A stretch of DNA of 64,000 nt from JANWHQ01 sp963775275 (GTDB lineage Bacteria; Pseudomonadota; Alphaproteobacteria; Caulobacterales; Caulobacteraceae). Position numbers and translations under genes: made by a program. The notes under the pieces are model-generated. The model was not told the origin of the DNA. It worked only from the letters and a program-made list of their open reading frames with translations, and made no database searches. Shown piece after piece: positions 1 through 8,425 of this stretch; the first letter of the stretch is position 1; each line of letters opens with the position of its first letter. The DNA lies in contig CAVZII010000005.1 of assembly GCA_963775275.1 (NCBI GenBank), forward strand, positions 2,666,001-2,730,000, written 5' to 3'.

Positions 1-396
1 ATCGTCTGCACCGTCACCGGCGCGGCCGAGCCGATCCTTCTCAGCCGCTGGGTGCGCGACGGGACCCACATCAACCTCGTGGGCTCCAGCCGCGCCGGCC
101 CGCGCGAGATCGACGACGCCCTCGTGGTCCGCGCCCGCTTCATCGCCGACCACCGCGATGGCGTGCTGAAGCAGGGCGCCGAGTTCCTCCACGCCAAGGC
201 CCAGGGCCTGGTGGACGACGACCACGTCGCCGCCGAGATCGGCGAAGTCTTCCTGGGAACGCGCGAGGGCCGCCAGAGCCCCGACCAGGTGACGATCTAC
301 AAGTCCCTCGGCTCGATCGTGCAGGACCTCGCGGCGGGCTGGCGGATCGTCACCGCCGCGCGCGAACAGGGCCTGGGCGCGAGCGTGGGGTTCTAG
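1..396 (+). CDS. Ornithine cyclodeaminase / mu-crystallin family protein, C-terminal part
   Basis: The reading frame is open from base 1 and ends at TAG 394-396, giving the last 131 residues. The 5' end lies outside the window. The stretches VTGAAEPIL, GTHINLVGS and DALVVRARFIADHRD match the Rossmann-fold part of ornithine cyclodeaminase/mu-crystallin proteins, where the G-T-H-x-N-x-x-G-S motif follows the NAD-binding core. Family members deaminate ornithine or reduce imino acids with NAD(P)H in the cytoplasm. The substrate cannot be told from this fragment. The family call is fairly firm, the reaction is not. Confidence 0.8.
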   Translation: MVCTVTGAAEPILLSRWVRDGTHINLVGSSRAGPREIDDALVVRARFIADHRDGVLKQGAEFLHAKAQGLVDDDHVAAEIGEVFLGTREGRQSPDQVTIYKSLGSIVQDLAAGWRIVTAAREQGLGASVGF

Positions 397-589
397 CTTC
401 GTAGCGCCAACGACGGCTCCTGACTCAGCTCTGCCGTCGGAAAGGTCCGGTTTCAGCGCGGATGCCTCGCGGCCGCGGAACGGCGGGTTTCCGGACGGGA
501 CCTGCAGGCAGACTCCGACCCAGAGCGGTCGTTAGAGCGGCTAGTACTTGAAGTATGCTGAAGAGGGATTATTCGATGGGAGCGTCGGT

Positions 590-1078
590 ATGAAAATTGT
601 AAAACTTGGGAACACAAAAGATTTCTACGATCATGTGCTCAAGCCGAACTTCGATAATTTCATGAATAGCCCAAGCACATTCCAGACCGCCATAAACATG
701 GTGATGTCGCTTTTCCATATTCGAGATTGGGTGTTCAAGGTTGATAAGTTACAAGTCGAACAGATTCTCGGAGTTTCTTTTAGCGACGAGTATGCCGTTT
801 GGCGGCATGTGGAGTTTGTCTGCCCGAAGGCGGGATTTATCCGGGACGTCGCGAACGCTTCCAAACACGTGACACTCGACAGACAATCATCAACAAGCAT
901 GTCGCACATTGCGAACGCCGCAATTGTCAGCGTGGGATACGGCGAAGGTGGCTATGGACAAGGCAGATTTAGTGCTCCCTCGGTCATGATGGAGGATGGC
1001 TCCGGGCATGTCTCCCTCGATGAATGCGCGAAGGAGGTCTACCAATTCTGGAGCGATCTAGTTGGTCGATTGACCTGA
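590..1078 (+). CDS. AT-rich hypothetical protein, possible HEPN-like fold
   Basis: This 162-residue protein has no family I can name with certainty. ATG 590 is chosen because GGGAG lies about seven bases upstream; an in-frame TTG at 548 is the longer alternative. Base use is clearly AT-richer than the surrounding GC-rich genes, with many A/T-ending codons, which suggests horizontal transfer. The stretches SLFHIRDWVFK, RDVANASKHV and VYQFWSDLV recall small helical proteins with a conserved N-A-S-K-H motif that are often found as isolated cargo genes. There is no signal peptide or membrane segment. No partner gene is adjacent. Confidence 0.6.
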   Translation: MKIVKLGNTKDFYDHVLKPNFDNFMNSPSTFQTAINMVMSLFHIRDWVFKVDKLQVEQILGVSFSDEYAVWRHVEFVCPKAGFIRDVANASKHVTLDRQSSTSMSHIANAAIVSVGYGEGGYGQGRFSAPSVMMEDGSGHVSLDECAKEVYQFWSDLVGRLT

Positions 1079-1298
1079 GAAGTCCGAGCGAGTTGTCCCG
1101 AAGTCTGGGCGCATCCGGTTCGTCGATTTTGCTGAGGGACGTGTCGGGTGTCGGAAGCCAAGGTCCGCTCTCCACCCTCCGCGGTCGATCGGGACGTCCG
1201 CTTTGCGTCTCGGCGCCAAGCTTCCCGTCACAGACGCCGGAACCGGCCATTCCCAACGCGCGAGGAGTGTGGAAAGCGGTCATTGCGGGGGCGGGGAT

Positions 1299-1745
1299 CT
1301 AGCCCAGCCTGAGATCGCTCTTCGCTTCGAACTTCGGCAAGGCGTCGCCGCCGTCGATCCAGCTGACATGCTCTTCATAGCTGACGTGCGCCGTGGGCCG
1401 ATCGTCTATCGTGCTCGTCAGGCTCCCGGCGGACACATAGATGTGGCCTAGCATGGGCGCCTGGGGGTGGCCGGCCTGATCTGCGACATAGAACATGGGG
1501 CTGGAACAGACCCTGCAAGATCCCCAGCGAACACCGGGTGAAGATCGATACCAGGTGACCTCCGACTCGCCCTTTGTGTAGGCGAATCGATCCGGAGGTA
1601 CGGACGTCCAAGTTACGAAGGCGACACCCCTCGAGAGCCGACATGACCTGCAATGGCAGTGCGTGAGCACGCCGAGCGGAGGGGTGAGTTGGAAGTTGAC
1701 CGCGCCACAAAGGCACTGGCCGCAGACGCGGCTCCCGTCGCTCAT
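1299..1745 (-). CDS. GFA family (CENP-V domain) zinc-binding protein
   Basis: This 148-residue protein of the glutathione-dependent formaldehyde-activating (GFA/CENP-V) family has the usual cysteine clusters: CGQCLCGAV near the N-terminus, then CHCRSCR, then CRVC around the middle. Together these bind two zinc ions. The start at 1745 is preceded by AGGAGAGG at good spacing; the frame stays open far upstream but that part does not look coding. Most such proteins are not true formaldehyde enzymes, so the role is open. It stands alone, convergent with upstream genes. Confidence 0.85.
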   Translation of the reverse strand: MSDGSRVCGQCLCGAVNFQLTPPLGVLTHCHCRSCRLSRGVAFVTWTSVPPDRFAYTKGESEVTWYRSSPGVRWGSCRVCSSPMFYVADQAGHPQAPMLGHIYVSAGSLTSTIDDRPTAHVSYEEHVSWIDGGDALPKFEAKSDLRLG

Positions 1746-2091
1746 GATCCTCTCCTGTGGAGACACAACCCGCAGAGCCGAATTCTGGCCCAATACGTGG
1801 ACGGCGCAACGCCCCCTTCGGGTCGCCTGCGGTCCAAAACGCACGGCCCGGAACGCGTTGGCGTCCGGCTCGGCATCCTGCCCCGAGACGGGGATTGCGG
1901 CGCCACTGCATGAAACTGAGCGACGCCTGACTGCAGGCCCGCCGTCCTGCTTCATCCGCCCCGCCGGCCCGCCGCCGCGCCTTCGACCTATGGTCATCCA
2001 GGGCCCCGGCGTGTAGCGGACGGCGGACAACGCCAGCGCCCGGCGCAGGTCCGGGTCATGGCGCGTGGGCTGAACGCAAAGGGAGAGCACG
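1746..2091. other. Intergenic region between the GFA and SDR genes
   Basis: About 346 bases without a supportable gene. It must hold the divergent promoters of the GFA gene (leftward) and the SDR gene (rightward). A GGGAGAG ribosome-binding site for the SDR lies at about 2081. No repeat family member or clear operator was seen. Confidence 0.5.
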
Positions 2092-3036
2092 GTGCAGGAT
2101 CTGGCGGGCAAGGTGGCGTTCATCACCGGCGGCGCGAACGGGATCGGCTTCGGCATGGTCCGCGCCTTCCTGTCGGAGGGCATGAAGGTGGTCGTCGCCG
2201 ACTGGAGCGCTCCGAACATCGAGAAAGCCAGGGCGGCGCTGGCGGGCAACAACGCCGTCGCCTTCGTGCGCACCAACGTGGCGGACCGCAGCGACCTCAA
2301 GTCCGCCGCGGACGAGGCGCTGGCCGTCTTCGGCAAGATTCACGTGCTGTGCTGCAACGCCGGCGTGAACGGCGGCGGGACCGCCGACGACCCGGACTTC
2401 GACGGCTGGGACAAGGCCATGGCGGTGAACCTCGGCGGGGTGATCAACGCCGCCAAGCTGATCGTGCCCATCATCAAGGCCCAGGGCGAGGGCGGCCACG
2501 TGGTCTGCACTTCGTCGATGGCCGGCGTCGTCCCGCTGCCTGGCCTGGCCGCCTATTCGACGGCCAAGTACGCGGTGCGCGGGTTCGCCGAGAGCCTGCG
2601 GATGCAGCTCGCGCCGCTGGGCATCGGCGTCTCCTGCCTGTTCCCCGGCGCTACGCGCACCGGCATGCTGTTCGCGCCCGAGGATCGGCCGGACGAGGAC
2701 TTCCACGAGGAGGCGGCCAGCGACTTCCAGAAGGCGCTGTGGGACGCCGCGCGCGACGCGATCGATCCGCTCGACACCGGCCGCACGGTGGTCGAGGCGA
2801 TCAAGGAGAACCGCTTCCACATCTTCACCAACCGCGAGTTCCTGGAAGAGGTGATCGCGCGCAACCGGGAGATGGAAGCCGCCTTCCCCGAACAGGACCC
2901 GCCGCCCGGCCGCGTCAGGTTCGAGACCCTGCGCGCCGAGCTCGCCAGGAACCTGCTGGCGACCGGCGAGCGCCCGCTCACCGCCGCGGACGCCGGCGAC
3001 TTCGGGCTCGATCTGACCACGACCGCCATCGATTGA
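2092..3036 (+). CDS. Short-chain dehydrogenase/reductase (SDR)
   Basis: A 314-residue classical SDR, cytoplasmic, using NAD(P)H to interconvert an alcohol and a ketone. The TGGANGIG nucleotide-binding motif is at residues 12-19, the NAG motif (CCNAGVNGG) near 90, a serine in CTSSMAG near 143 and the catalytic Y-S-T-A-K around 157-161. The start is GTG 2092 with GGGAGAG upstream. A C-terminal extension of about 60 residues (RNREMEAAFPEQDPPPGR and after) is longer than the basic 250-residue fold. The substrate is unknown. It is monocistronic as far as can be seen. Confidence 0.9.
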   Translation: MQDLAGKVAFITGGANGIGFGMVRAFLSEGMKVVVADWSAPNIEKARAALAGNNAVAFVRTNVADRSDLKSAADEALAVFGKIHVLCCNAGVNGGGTADDPDFDGWDKAMAVNLGGVINAAKLIVPIIKAQGEGGHVVCTSSMAGVVPLPGLAAYSTAKYAVRGFAESLRMQLAPLGIGVSCLFPGATRTGMLFAPEDRPDEDFHEEAASDFQKALWDAARDAIDPLDTGRTVVEAIKENRFHIFTNREFLEEVIARNREMEAAFPEQDPPPGRVRFETLRAELARNLLATGERPLTAADAGDFGLDLTTTAID

Positions 3037-3198
3037 GGCGTGGCGGCCGCCCGCCCGTCACTGCAATCCTGGCCGGTGCGGCTTGCAGAGAGGGGGGCGG
3101 CCTGCTGCACGGCGGGTGCGCCCGCTCTCTCGATGCGCGAGGGAAGGTGGAGCCGCGATCGGAGACGTGGACCTACCGAGTGATCGCCGCCGGCTGTC

Positions 3199-4305
3199 TC
3201 AGGCGCCGTCAGGCGTCGCAGGTCGGGGCCTTTCCGCCGCAAAGTCGGCGGGGGTCGGGGGCGCCGTGTCCTCGGGGTTGGAGCCCTTGTGCTTGTCCGT
3301 GGCGGGCAGCGGAGCCCCGTTCGCCGGCCCAAACGTCACTGGCTCGCCCGCGAACTCCAGATAGGCCACGTTGACGTTCATGTTGGCGCGCTTGAAGGGC
3401 GTGTTGCCGTATTCGAGGCCGCTCTTCAGGTGGGTGTCGAGCAGCGGCGCGAACTCGGGGACCTTCTGCAGCTCCGCCACGGCGGCCGACGGCGGATCGC
3501 CCCGGTCGTAGGCGGCGCGAGCGTCGGTGATCAGGGCGCGATTGAAGCGGGCGAAGCGCAGCAGGTGCGCCCAGGTGTTCACATAGCCGTGCCCCTCGAC
3601 GACGTACTGGACGCCCTTCCCCTTCACGGCGTCGACCAGTTTGTCGATCTCGTCCGCGATCGCGCTCGCGCCGCCGCTGGGAAGGAACGGCGCCATGTCC
3701 CACGCCATCACGTCGCCCATGAACAGCAGATGAGCGGAGGGAAACAGGACGAAGGTGTCGCCCTGCGTATGCCCCGGGCCGGTGTGGTAGAGCTCGATCC
3801 GGTCATCGCCTTTGCCGATCGTCATCCGGTCCGTGAAGGTGGCGGTGGGCAGAAGTCCCGGCTTGTTGAACTGGCCGGCGAGGATCTCCTCCTTGGCCTT
3901 CTCGTTCATGATCACCTGGACGTTGGGGTACTGCTCGCGGATGTAGTCGGTGCTGCCGATGTGATCGGGGTGGCTGTGGGTGTTGATGATCATGACGATG
4001 GGCTTGTCGGTCACCTTCCTCACTTCAGCGAGGATGGCCGGACCGTTGCCCGGCATCTTGGTGTCGACAAGAACCACGCCGGCTTTCTGGACGACGACCA
4101 GGGTGTTCCCGCCGCCGCCGAAGATCTTGTAGATATTCTTGGTGACGTGCTGGATCGGCTCGGGCGGCGGCAGCATCGGCCGCCCCGCCCGCGGGCCGGC
4201 CGGTCTGGGCGGCGGGGCGCCGCCCGGCGCGGGAGCTGGCTGAGCGGCGGCTGAGGCGGCGAGGCCCCCGGCGACCAGAAGTGCGATCAGCGCGCTACGC
4301 TTCAT
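3199..4305 (-). CDS. Exported MBL-fold metallo-hydrolase
   Basis: A 368-residue protein starting at ATG 4305 with GGGAGGGA upstream. Residues 1-22 form a signal peptide (MKRSALIALLVAGGLAASA, then AAQP), followed by a proline-rich linker. The metallo-beta-lactamase zinc motif HSHPDH is near residue 108, with further ligands in GHTQGD and near GHG. It should therefore be a periplasmic zinc hydrolase. The C-terminal region (YGNTPFKRANMNVNVAYLEF) resembles SoxH/cyclase-type MBL proteins rather than classical beta-lactamases, so a resistance role is not implied. The substrate is unknown. Confidence 0.85.
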   Translation of the reverse strand: MKRSALIALLVAGGLAASAAAQPAPAPGGAPPPRPAGPRAGRPMLPPPEPIQHVTKNIYKIFGGGGNTLVVVQKAGVVLVDTKMPGNGPAILAEVRKVTDKPIVMIINTHSHPDHIGSTDYIREQYPNVQVIMNEKAKEEILAGQFNKPGLLPTATFTDRMTIGKGDDRIELYHTGPGHTQGDTFVLFPSAHLLFMGDVMAWDMAPFLPSGGASAIADEIDKLVDAVKGKGVQYVVEGHGYVNTWAHLLRFARFNRALITDARAAYDRGDPPSAAVAELQKVPEFAPLLDTHLKSGLEYGNTPFKRANMNVNVAYLEFAGEPVTFGPANGAPLPATDKHKGSNPEDTAPPTPADFAAERPRPATPDGA

Positions 4306-4381
4306 GACATCCCTCCCGTGTTCCTGGCCCCCGATGTGCTGGTAGCCCGCAGGCGAGGCCGGGACAAGCCGATCGAGGGAC

Positions 4382-4414
4382 ACGAACGCCCACGTCCGGG
4401 GGCAGGGCGTTCGT
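4382..4414. repeat. Perfect 10-bp stem hairpin
   Basis: ACGAACGCCC at 4382-4391 is complemented exactly by GGGCGTTCGT at 4405-4414 with a 13-base loop. It lies upstream of the MBL gene. No U-run follows on either strand, so it is either a leader structure or another small palindromic repeat, not a clear terminator. Confidence 0.5.
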
Positions 4415-4469
4415 CCGCGCCTGGCGCATCACCGGCGTGCGGGGCGTCGGCTGAAGCGACCTTTCGGCC

Positions 4470-4545
4470 TAGTGTGGTGGATCAGAAGTTCGCATGATGA
4501 TGGCGGCGCCCTCGGCTGCGAACTTCTGATCCGTAAACCACACTA
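4470..4545. repeat. Palindromic repeat A (TAGTGTGG...CCACACTA)
   Basis: An imperfect palindrome. The left arm starts TAGTGTGGTGGATCAGAAG and continues to TTCGCA; the right arm, from TGCGAACTTCTGATCC on, mirrors it and ends CCACACTA. The loop is about 22 bases. It shares the TAGTGT...ACACTA ends and the GAAGTTCGCA core with the next element, so the two belong to one family. It is intergenic between the MBL and dienelactone hydrolase genes. Confidence 0.8.
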
Positions 4546-4560
4546 GAATCATACATTTGC

Positions 4561-4633
4561 TAGTGTCCTTATCGATTCCGAAGTTCGCATCCGCCTTGCA
4601 AATGCGCTGGCGAACTTCGGAATCGGGACACTA
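4561..4633. repeat. Palindromic repeat B (TAGTGTCC...GGGACACTA)
   Basis: The left arm TAGTGTCCTTATCGATTCCG plus AAGTTCGCA is mirrored by a right arm that runs from CGAACTTCGG to GGGACACTA, around a loop of roughly 20 bases. A relative sits at 12751-12825 (CAGTGTCC...GGACACTGG). It abuts the next palindrome, sharing the bases TA. Confidence 0.85.
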
Positions 4634-4670
4634 GAGCCTTGTCCGGCCAGACTGGCCGGACAGGGCTCTA
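4632..4670. repeat. Palindromic repeat C (TAGAGC...GCTCTA) overlapping a stop codon
   Basis: A 39-base near-perfect palindrome: TAGAGCCTTGTCCGGCCAG then its complement, ending GGCTCTA. The final CTA at 4668-4670 is the complement of the TAG stop of the dienelactone hydrolase gene. The hairpin could end transcription of that gene. Ends of the same kind occur at 44494, 57533 and 61218. Confidence 0.85.
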
Positions 4671-5354
4671 GGCTTCCGCGCTGGCGCCCGCGGCCTGGTG
4701 GAAGAGTTGCAGCGTCCGCAGCCGTGCGAGCCTCGCCGAGTCCGGATCGTAGATCGTCGGAGGCCGGTCGGCCGAGAAGAAGCCATGGTCCGCGTCGTAG
4801 AGATAGAGCGGGACGTCCGGATGACGCTCGCGGATCCGGTCCCAGTGGTCGGAGGTGATGTGCTGGTCCTTCTTGCCGAAGTGCAGGATCACCGGGCACT
4901 TGGGCGTCTCCTCCAGGAACTGGTAGGCGATCCCGCCGCCGTAGAAGCCCGAGGCCGCGGCCAGGCCCGTGCAGCGGCTGGACGCCAGCCAGGCGACGGT
5001 GCCGCCGTAGCAGAAGCCCGTGATGAACACCGGCGGCTTCAGGGCGTCGATGCAGGCCTGGATATCGCCCGGGACATGCGTCCAGGAGGCGCCGGCGTAG
5101 CCCCTCAGCTTCTCGAACTCGCCGGCTTGCGGCGACGATTGCAAGCCTCGCTCGGAGCGGTCGTACATCGCCGGCGCGATGCACTCGTAGCCCTGCTCGG
5201 CGAAGCTGTCGGCGATGGCCTTGATCCCGTCGACCAGGCCGAAGATCTCCTGCACCACCACCAGGCCGCCGCGCCGGGCGTCGGTCGGCTGGACCCGGTA
5301 GGCGTCGAACTCGAAACCGTCGGACTTGCTCTTCAGCGTGATCATCTCGCCCAT
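4668..5354 (-). CDS. Dienelactone hydrolase family protein
   Basis: A 228-residue alpha/beta hydrolase. The family triad is visible: the cysteine nucleophile in GFCYGG near residue 119, aspartate in KKDQH near 165 and histidine in ADHGFF near 199, with the supporting glutamate in QEIFG near 36. Dienelactone hydrolases open lactones of ring-cleavage pathways, but many relatives act on other esters, so the substrate is open. Start ATG 5354 follows GGGAGAG. The stop codon is formed by the end of a palindromic repeat. A 17-bp dyad at 5449-5465 lies about 95 bases upstream and may control it. Confidence 0.9.
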   Translation of the reverse strand: MGEMITLKSKSDGFEFDAYRVQPTDARRGGLVVVQEIFGLVDGIKAIADSFAEQGYECIAPAMYDRSERGLQSSPQAGEFEKLRGYAGASWTHVPGDIQACIDALKPPVFITGFCYGGTVAWLASSRCTGLAAASGFYGGGIAYQFLEETPKCPVILHFGKKDQHITSDHWDRIRERHPDVPLYLYDADHGFFSADRPPTIYDPDSARLARLRTLQLFHQAAGASAEA

Positions 5355-5448
5355 GGCGCTCTCCCCGCATCCTGTGTCCGGCCCAGGTCCGTCTTAGTGC
5401 GGATCGGCGCGGAACGGCGCCCCGAATGTGCGTCCGGTGCAGAACAGT

Positions 5449-5465
5449 GTGAGCTGAGCTCACAG
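5449..5465. promoter_or_regulatory. Dyad TGTGAGC-N3-GCTCACA, putative LysR operator
   Basis: TGTGAGCTGAGCTCACA is a perfect 7-bp inverted repeat around TGA and contains the LysR-type T-N11-A pattern. The same TGTGAGC-N3-GCTCACA dyad occurs at 9461-9477, directly upstream of a LysR gene. It lies between the divergent dienelactone hydrolase and phosphodiesterase genes. The spacer between TGTGA and TCACA is seven bases, not the six of CRP sites. Confidence 0.5.
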
Positions 5466-5551
5466 AAATACGCGCGCTTTCCTCGATTGGCGGCGCGTCC
5501 TTCGTCCGCGATCCTCGATGCGCGGCCGTCGGGCCGCGGGAGACGCAAGAC

Positions 5552-6817
5552 ATGAGGCTCATCGGTTGCATCCTGGCCCTGGCGGCGAGCCTTCTGCTGG
5601 CCGGCGCGGCGGCGGCCAAGGCCCCGGCCTCGGACCAGATCACCATCCTGATCTCCATCGACGGCTTCCGCGCGGACTATCTGGACCGCGGCCTGACCCC
5701 GACGCTGTCGGCGCTGGCCAGAGACGGGGTGCGCGGCGCGCTCGAGCCGTCCTTCCCCTCGGTGACCTTCCCCAACCACTACACCCTGGTCACCGGCCTC
5801 TATCCGGACCATCACGGCATCGTGGACAACCACTTCGAGGACCACGCGCTCGGCCGCGTCTGGGACCTCGGCGATCTGAAGGGCGCGCTCGACCCGGTCT
5901 GGTGGAAGGCCGCGACGCCGCTCTGGGTCACCGCCCGGGCCCAGGGCGTCCGCTCGGCCTCTATGTTCTGGCCGTCGCTGGGCTTTGACCGCGACGGCCA
6001 TCCGCCCGCGCTCTCCGTGGACTTCGACCCCAAGCTGCCGATGCAGAAGGAGCCCGACCAGGTGCTCGCCTGGCTGGACCTGCCGGCCGCCGAGCGGCCG
6101 CGTTTCGTCATGCTCTACTTCTTCTACGTCGATCACTTCGGCCATCAGGCCGGACCCGACGGCAAGCCGACCCAGGCGGCCATGGCCGACGCCGACGCGG
6201 CGATCGGCAGGCTCGTGGCCGGGCTGAAGACGCGGGGCCTCTTCGATCGGACCAACCTCGTGGTCGTCGCCGACCACGGCATGGCCGAGGTCTCCAAGGA
6301 CCGGGTGATCGAGCTCGATCCCCTGGTCGACCTGGACCACCTCAGGGTCGTCACCTCGGGCGCCCTGGCGGGGCTCGATCCCCGGCCCGGCTTCGGGTCC
6401 GAGGTCGACAAGGCGCTGCTCGGCCGCCACGGCCACATGCGCTGCTGGAGAAAGGGCGATCTGCCGGCCCGCTTCCACTACGGCCGCAATCCGCGGGTCC
6501 CGCCGATCCTGTGCCTGGCGGACGTGGGCTGGGAGATCGTGACCAGGGCGTCCGAGGCCAGCTGGCCGGCGGACAACCACGGCGACCACGGCTTCGACCC
6601 GGCCGATCCGAGCATGGCCGCCGTCTTCGTCGCTCACGGCCCGGCCTTCCGCCACGGCGTCGTCTGGCCCAAGGTCCCGAACGTCGACGTCTATCCCCTT
6701 CTGGCCAGGATCCTCGCCATCCGCCCCCGCCCCAACGACGGCCACATGAAGGACGTCCAGGGGATGCTTGCATCTTCCCCTCCCCCTCGAAGGGGGAGGG
6801 ATCGAGGGAGGGAGTGA
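5552..6817 (+). CDS. Exported nucleotide pyrophosphatase/phosphodiesterase-type enzyme
   Basis: A 421-residue alkaline-phosphatase-superfamily protein, starting with a signal peptide (residues 1-22, ILALAASLLLAGAAAA). Metal ligands and nucleophile are visible: SIDGFRADY (Asp), VTFPNHYTLVTGLYPDHHG (Thr nucleophile region), DHFGHQ, VVADHGM and NHGDHGF. This is the ectonucleotide pyrophosphatase/phosphodiesterase pattern, so it probably cleaves phosphodiester or pyrophosphate bonds of nucleotides in the periplasm. About the last 16 residues (from ASSPPPRRGRDRGRE) are encoded by a palindromic repeat that also supplies the stop. A LysR-type dyad lies about 90 bases upstream. Confidence 0.9.
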   Translation: MRLIGCILALAASLLLAGAAAAKAPASDQITILISIDGFRADYLDRGLTPTLSALARDGVRGALEPSFPSVTFPNHYTLVTGLYPDHHGIVDNHFEDHALGRVWDLGDLKGALDPVWWKAATPLWVTARAQGVRSASMFWPSLGFDRDGHPPALSVDFDPKLPMQKEPDQVLAWLDLPAAERPRFVMLYFFYVDHFGHQAGPDGKPTQAAMADADAAIGRLVAGLKTRGLFDRTNLVVVADHGMAEVSKDRVIELDPLVDLDHLRVVTSGALAGLDPRPGFGSEVDKALLGRHGHMRCWRKGDLPARFHYGRNPRVPPILCLADVGWEIVTRASEASWPADNHGDHGFDPADPSMAAVFVAHGPAFRHGVVWPKVPNVDVYPLLARILAIRPRPNDGHMKDVQGMLASSPPPRRGRDRGRE

Positions 6818-6945
6818 CGCCCTCTCCGCGTCGCTGAGCTCGAAGTCCTTCCCAGGATCTTCTCGTCGCAAAGCGATGGCCGGCGACCTCTCCACCCCCA
6901 TCCCCGGCCCTTCCCCCATCCAGGGGGAAGGGAGGCTCGGTTCCT
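6773..6945. repeat. Two GGGGGAGGG-type palindromic repeats
   Basis: The first element (about 6773-6812) pairs CCCCTCCCCCT with AGGGGGAGGG and begins inside the phosphodiesterase gene, forming its 3' end. The second (about 6888-6945) reads CCACCCCCATCCCCGGCC then CTTCCCCC...GGGGGAAGG. The same wording recurs at 21041-21083, so this is a dispersed family. The remaining bases up to the Hsp70-like start at 7096 hold only its GGGGAGG ribosome-binding site. Confidence 0.75.
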
Positions 6946-7095
6946 TCCGCGCCCCTGCGCTCGTCGAGGGGAAGGGAGCATTGCCCCCGCCGCCGCCCTG
7001 AACTAGCTTCCGCGCCCTTTCGCCGACCTCCGCCAACCGCCCCCGTTTTCGCGTGGGCGGCTTTTTGGCGTGGGCGGCGTCTCGCAGGGGAGGCG

Positions 7096-8391
7096 ATGAT
7101 GACCGACGACGAGGCCCCGGTCCTGGGCGTGGATTTCGGGACCACCAACACCGTGATCGCGCTGGGACGACCGGGCGCGCCGGCCGAGGTCGTGCGCTTC
7201 GCCACGCCCGGCGGGCCGGCCGCGCCGGCCTTCCGCTCGGTCCTGTCGGTCCGCGAGGAGGCGCACGCCATCGAGGCGGGTCCCTGGGCGATCGACGCCT
7301 TCCTCGAGGATCCGGAGGGCACGCGGCTGATCCAGTCGTTCAAGGCCTTCGCCGCCAGCCGCGCCTTCTCGGGGACCTCCATCTTCGGCCGTCGCTTCCA
7401 GTTCGAGGACCTGCTGTTCGCCTTCCTGCGCCGGCTCCTCGCCCGCGCCGGCGACCTGGGACGGCCCGTGCGCACCGTGGCCGGCCGGCCCGTGGTCTTC
7501 GCCGGCGCCGCGCCCGACGAGGCCCTGGCGCTTTCACGCTACCGGACGGCCTTCTCGCGCCTTGGCCTGCCCGGCCTCGCCTTCGCCTACGAGCCGGTGG
7601 GCGCGGCCTTCTTCTTCGCCAAGCGCCTGCAAGGCGCCGCCGTGGTCCTGGTCGCCGACTTCGGCGGCGGCACCAGCGACTTCTCGCTCATGCGCTTCAG
7701 CCGCCAGGGCGCGCGCATCACGGCCGAGCCGCTCGCCCGCTCGGGCGTCGGCGTGGCCGGCGAGGCCTTCGACTACAGGATCATCGACCACGCGGTCTCG
7801 CCGCGCCTCGGCAAGGGCTCGGACTACCTCTCCGGCGGCAAGCGCCTGCCGGCGCCCGCGCGCTACTACGCCGCCTTCGCCCGCTGGAGCCAGCTCGCCC
7901 TGATGAAGGGCTCGCGCGACATGCGCGAGCTGCGCCAGATCGCCCGCACGGCGCTCGACCCGGACGGGATCGGCCGGTTCATCGAACTGCTGGAGGGCGA
8001 CCAGGGCTACCGGCTCTACCGGGCGGTTTCCGAGGCCAAGGAGGCCCTCTCGACGGCCGAGGCGACGACGCTGCAGCTTCGCGCCGGCCGGGTCGAGATC
8101 GAGGCCCGGATCACCCGCGCCGAGTTCGAGGGCTGGATCTCGGGCGAGCTCCTTTCCATCGAGCGGGCGCTGGACGAGGCGCTCTCGGCGGCGGGCCTCG
8201 GCGACCGGGACGTGGACAAGGTCTTCCTGACCGGCGGCTCCTCCTTCGTCCCGGCCGTGCGCCGGATCTTCCTGGACCGCTTCGGCCCGGCCGCGATCGA
8301 GACCGGCGGGGAGTTCGAGTCCATCGCCACGGGCCTGGCCCTCATCGGCGCCGAGCCGGACGGCGGGGGATGGAGCGAGGGCGCTGGTTAG
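7096..8391 (+). CDS. Hsp70 family protein, YegD-like
   Basis: A 431-residue actin-like ATPase. The phosphate-1 loop GVDFGTTNT is at residues 10-18, the phosphate-2 region VADFGGGTSDFSL near 190, and the adenosine motif FLTGGSSFVPAV near 377. These match the DnaK nucleotide-binding domain, but the protein stops before a substrate-binding domain, like E. coli YegD. It is likely a cytoplasmic ATPase of unknown client. Start ATG 7096 (or 7099) follows GGGGAGG. It is probably monocistronic and is followed by a cloverleaf repeat. Confidence 0.88.
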   Translation: MMTDDEAPVLGVDFGTTNTVIALGRPGAPAEVVRFATPGGPAAPAFRSVLSVREEAHAIEAGPWAIDAFLEDPEGTRLIQSFKAFAASRAFSGTSIFGRRFQFEDLLFAFLRRLLARAGDLGRPVRTVAGRPVVFAGAAPDEALALSRYRTAFSRLGLPGLAFAYEPVGAAFFFAKRLQGAAVVLVADFGGGTSDFSLMRFSRQGARITAEPLARSGVGVAGEAFDYRIIDHAVSPRLGKGSDYLSGGKRLPAPARYYAAFARWSQLALMKGSRDMRELRQIARTALDPDGIGRFIELLEGDQGYRLYRAVSEAKEALSTAEATTLQLRAGRVEIEARITRAEFEGWISGELLSIERALDEALSAAGLGDRDVDKVFLTGGSSFVPAVRRIFLDRFGPAAIETGGEFESIATGLALIGAEPDGGGWSEGAG

Positions 8392-8425
8392 ATCAGGTCG
8401 AACTTGGACGGACGCGCTCTTCCAT

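Noticed and set aside
5449..5465. CRP/FNR-type binding site
   Set aside because: TGTGA and TCACA are separated by seven bases rather than six, and the identical dyad sits at a LysR gene with T-N11-A spacing.
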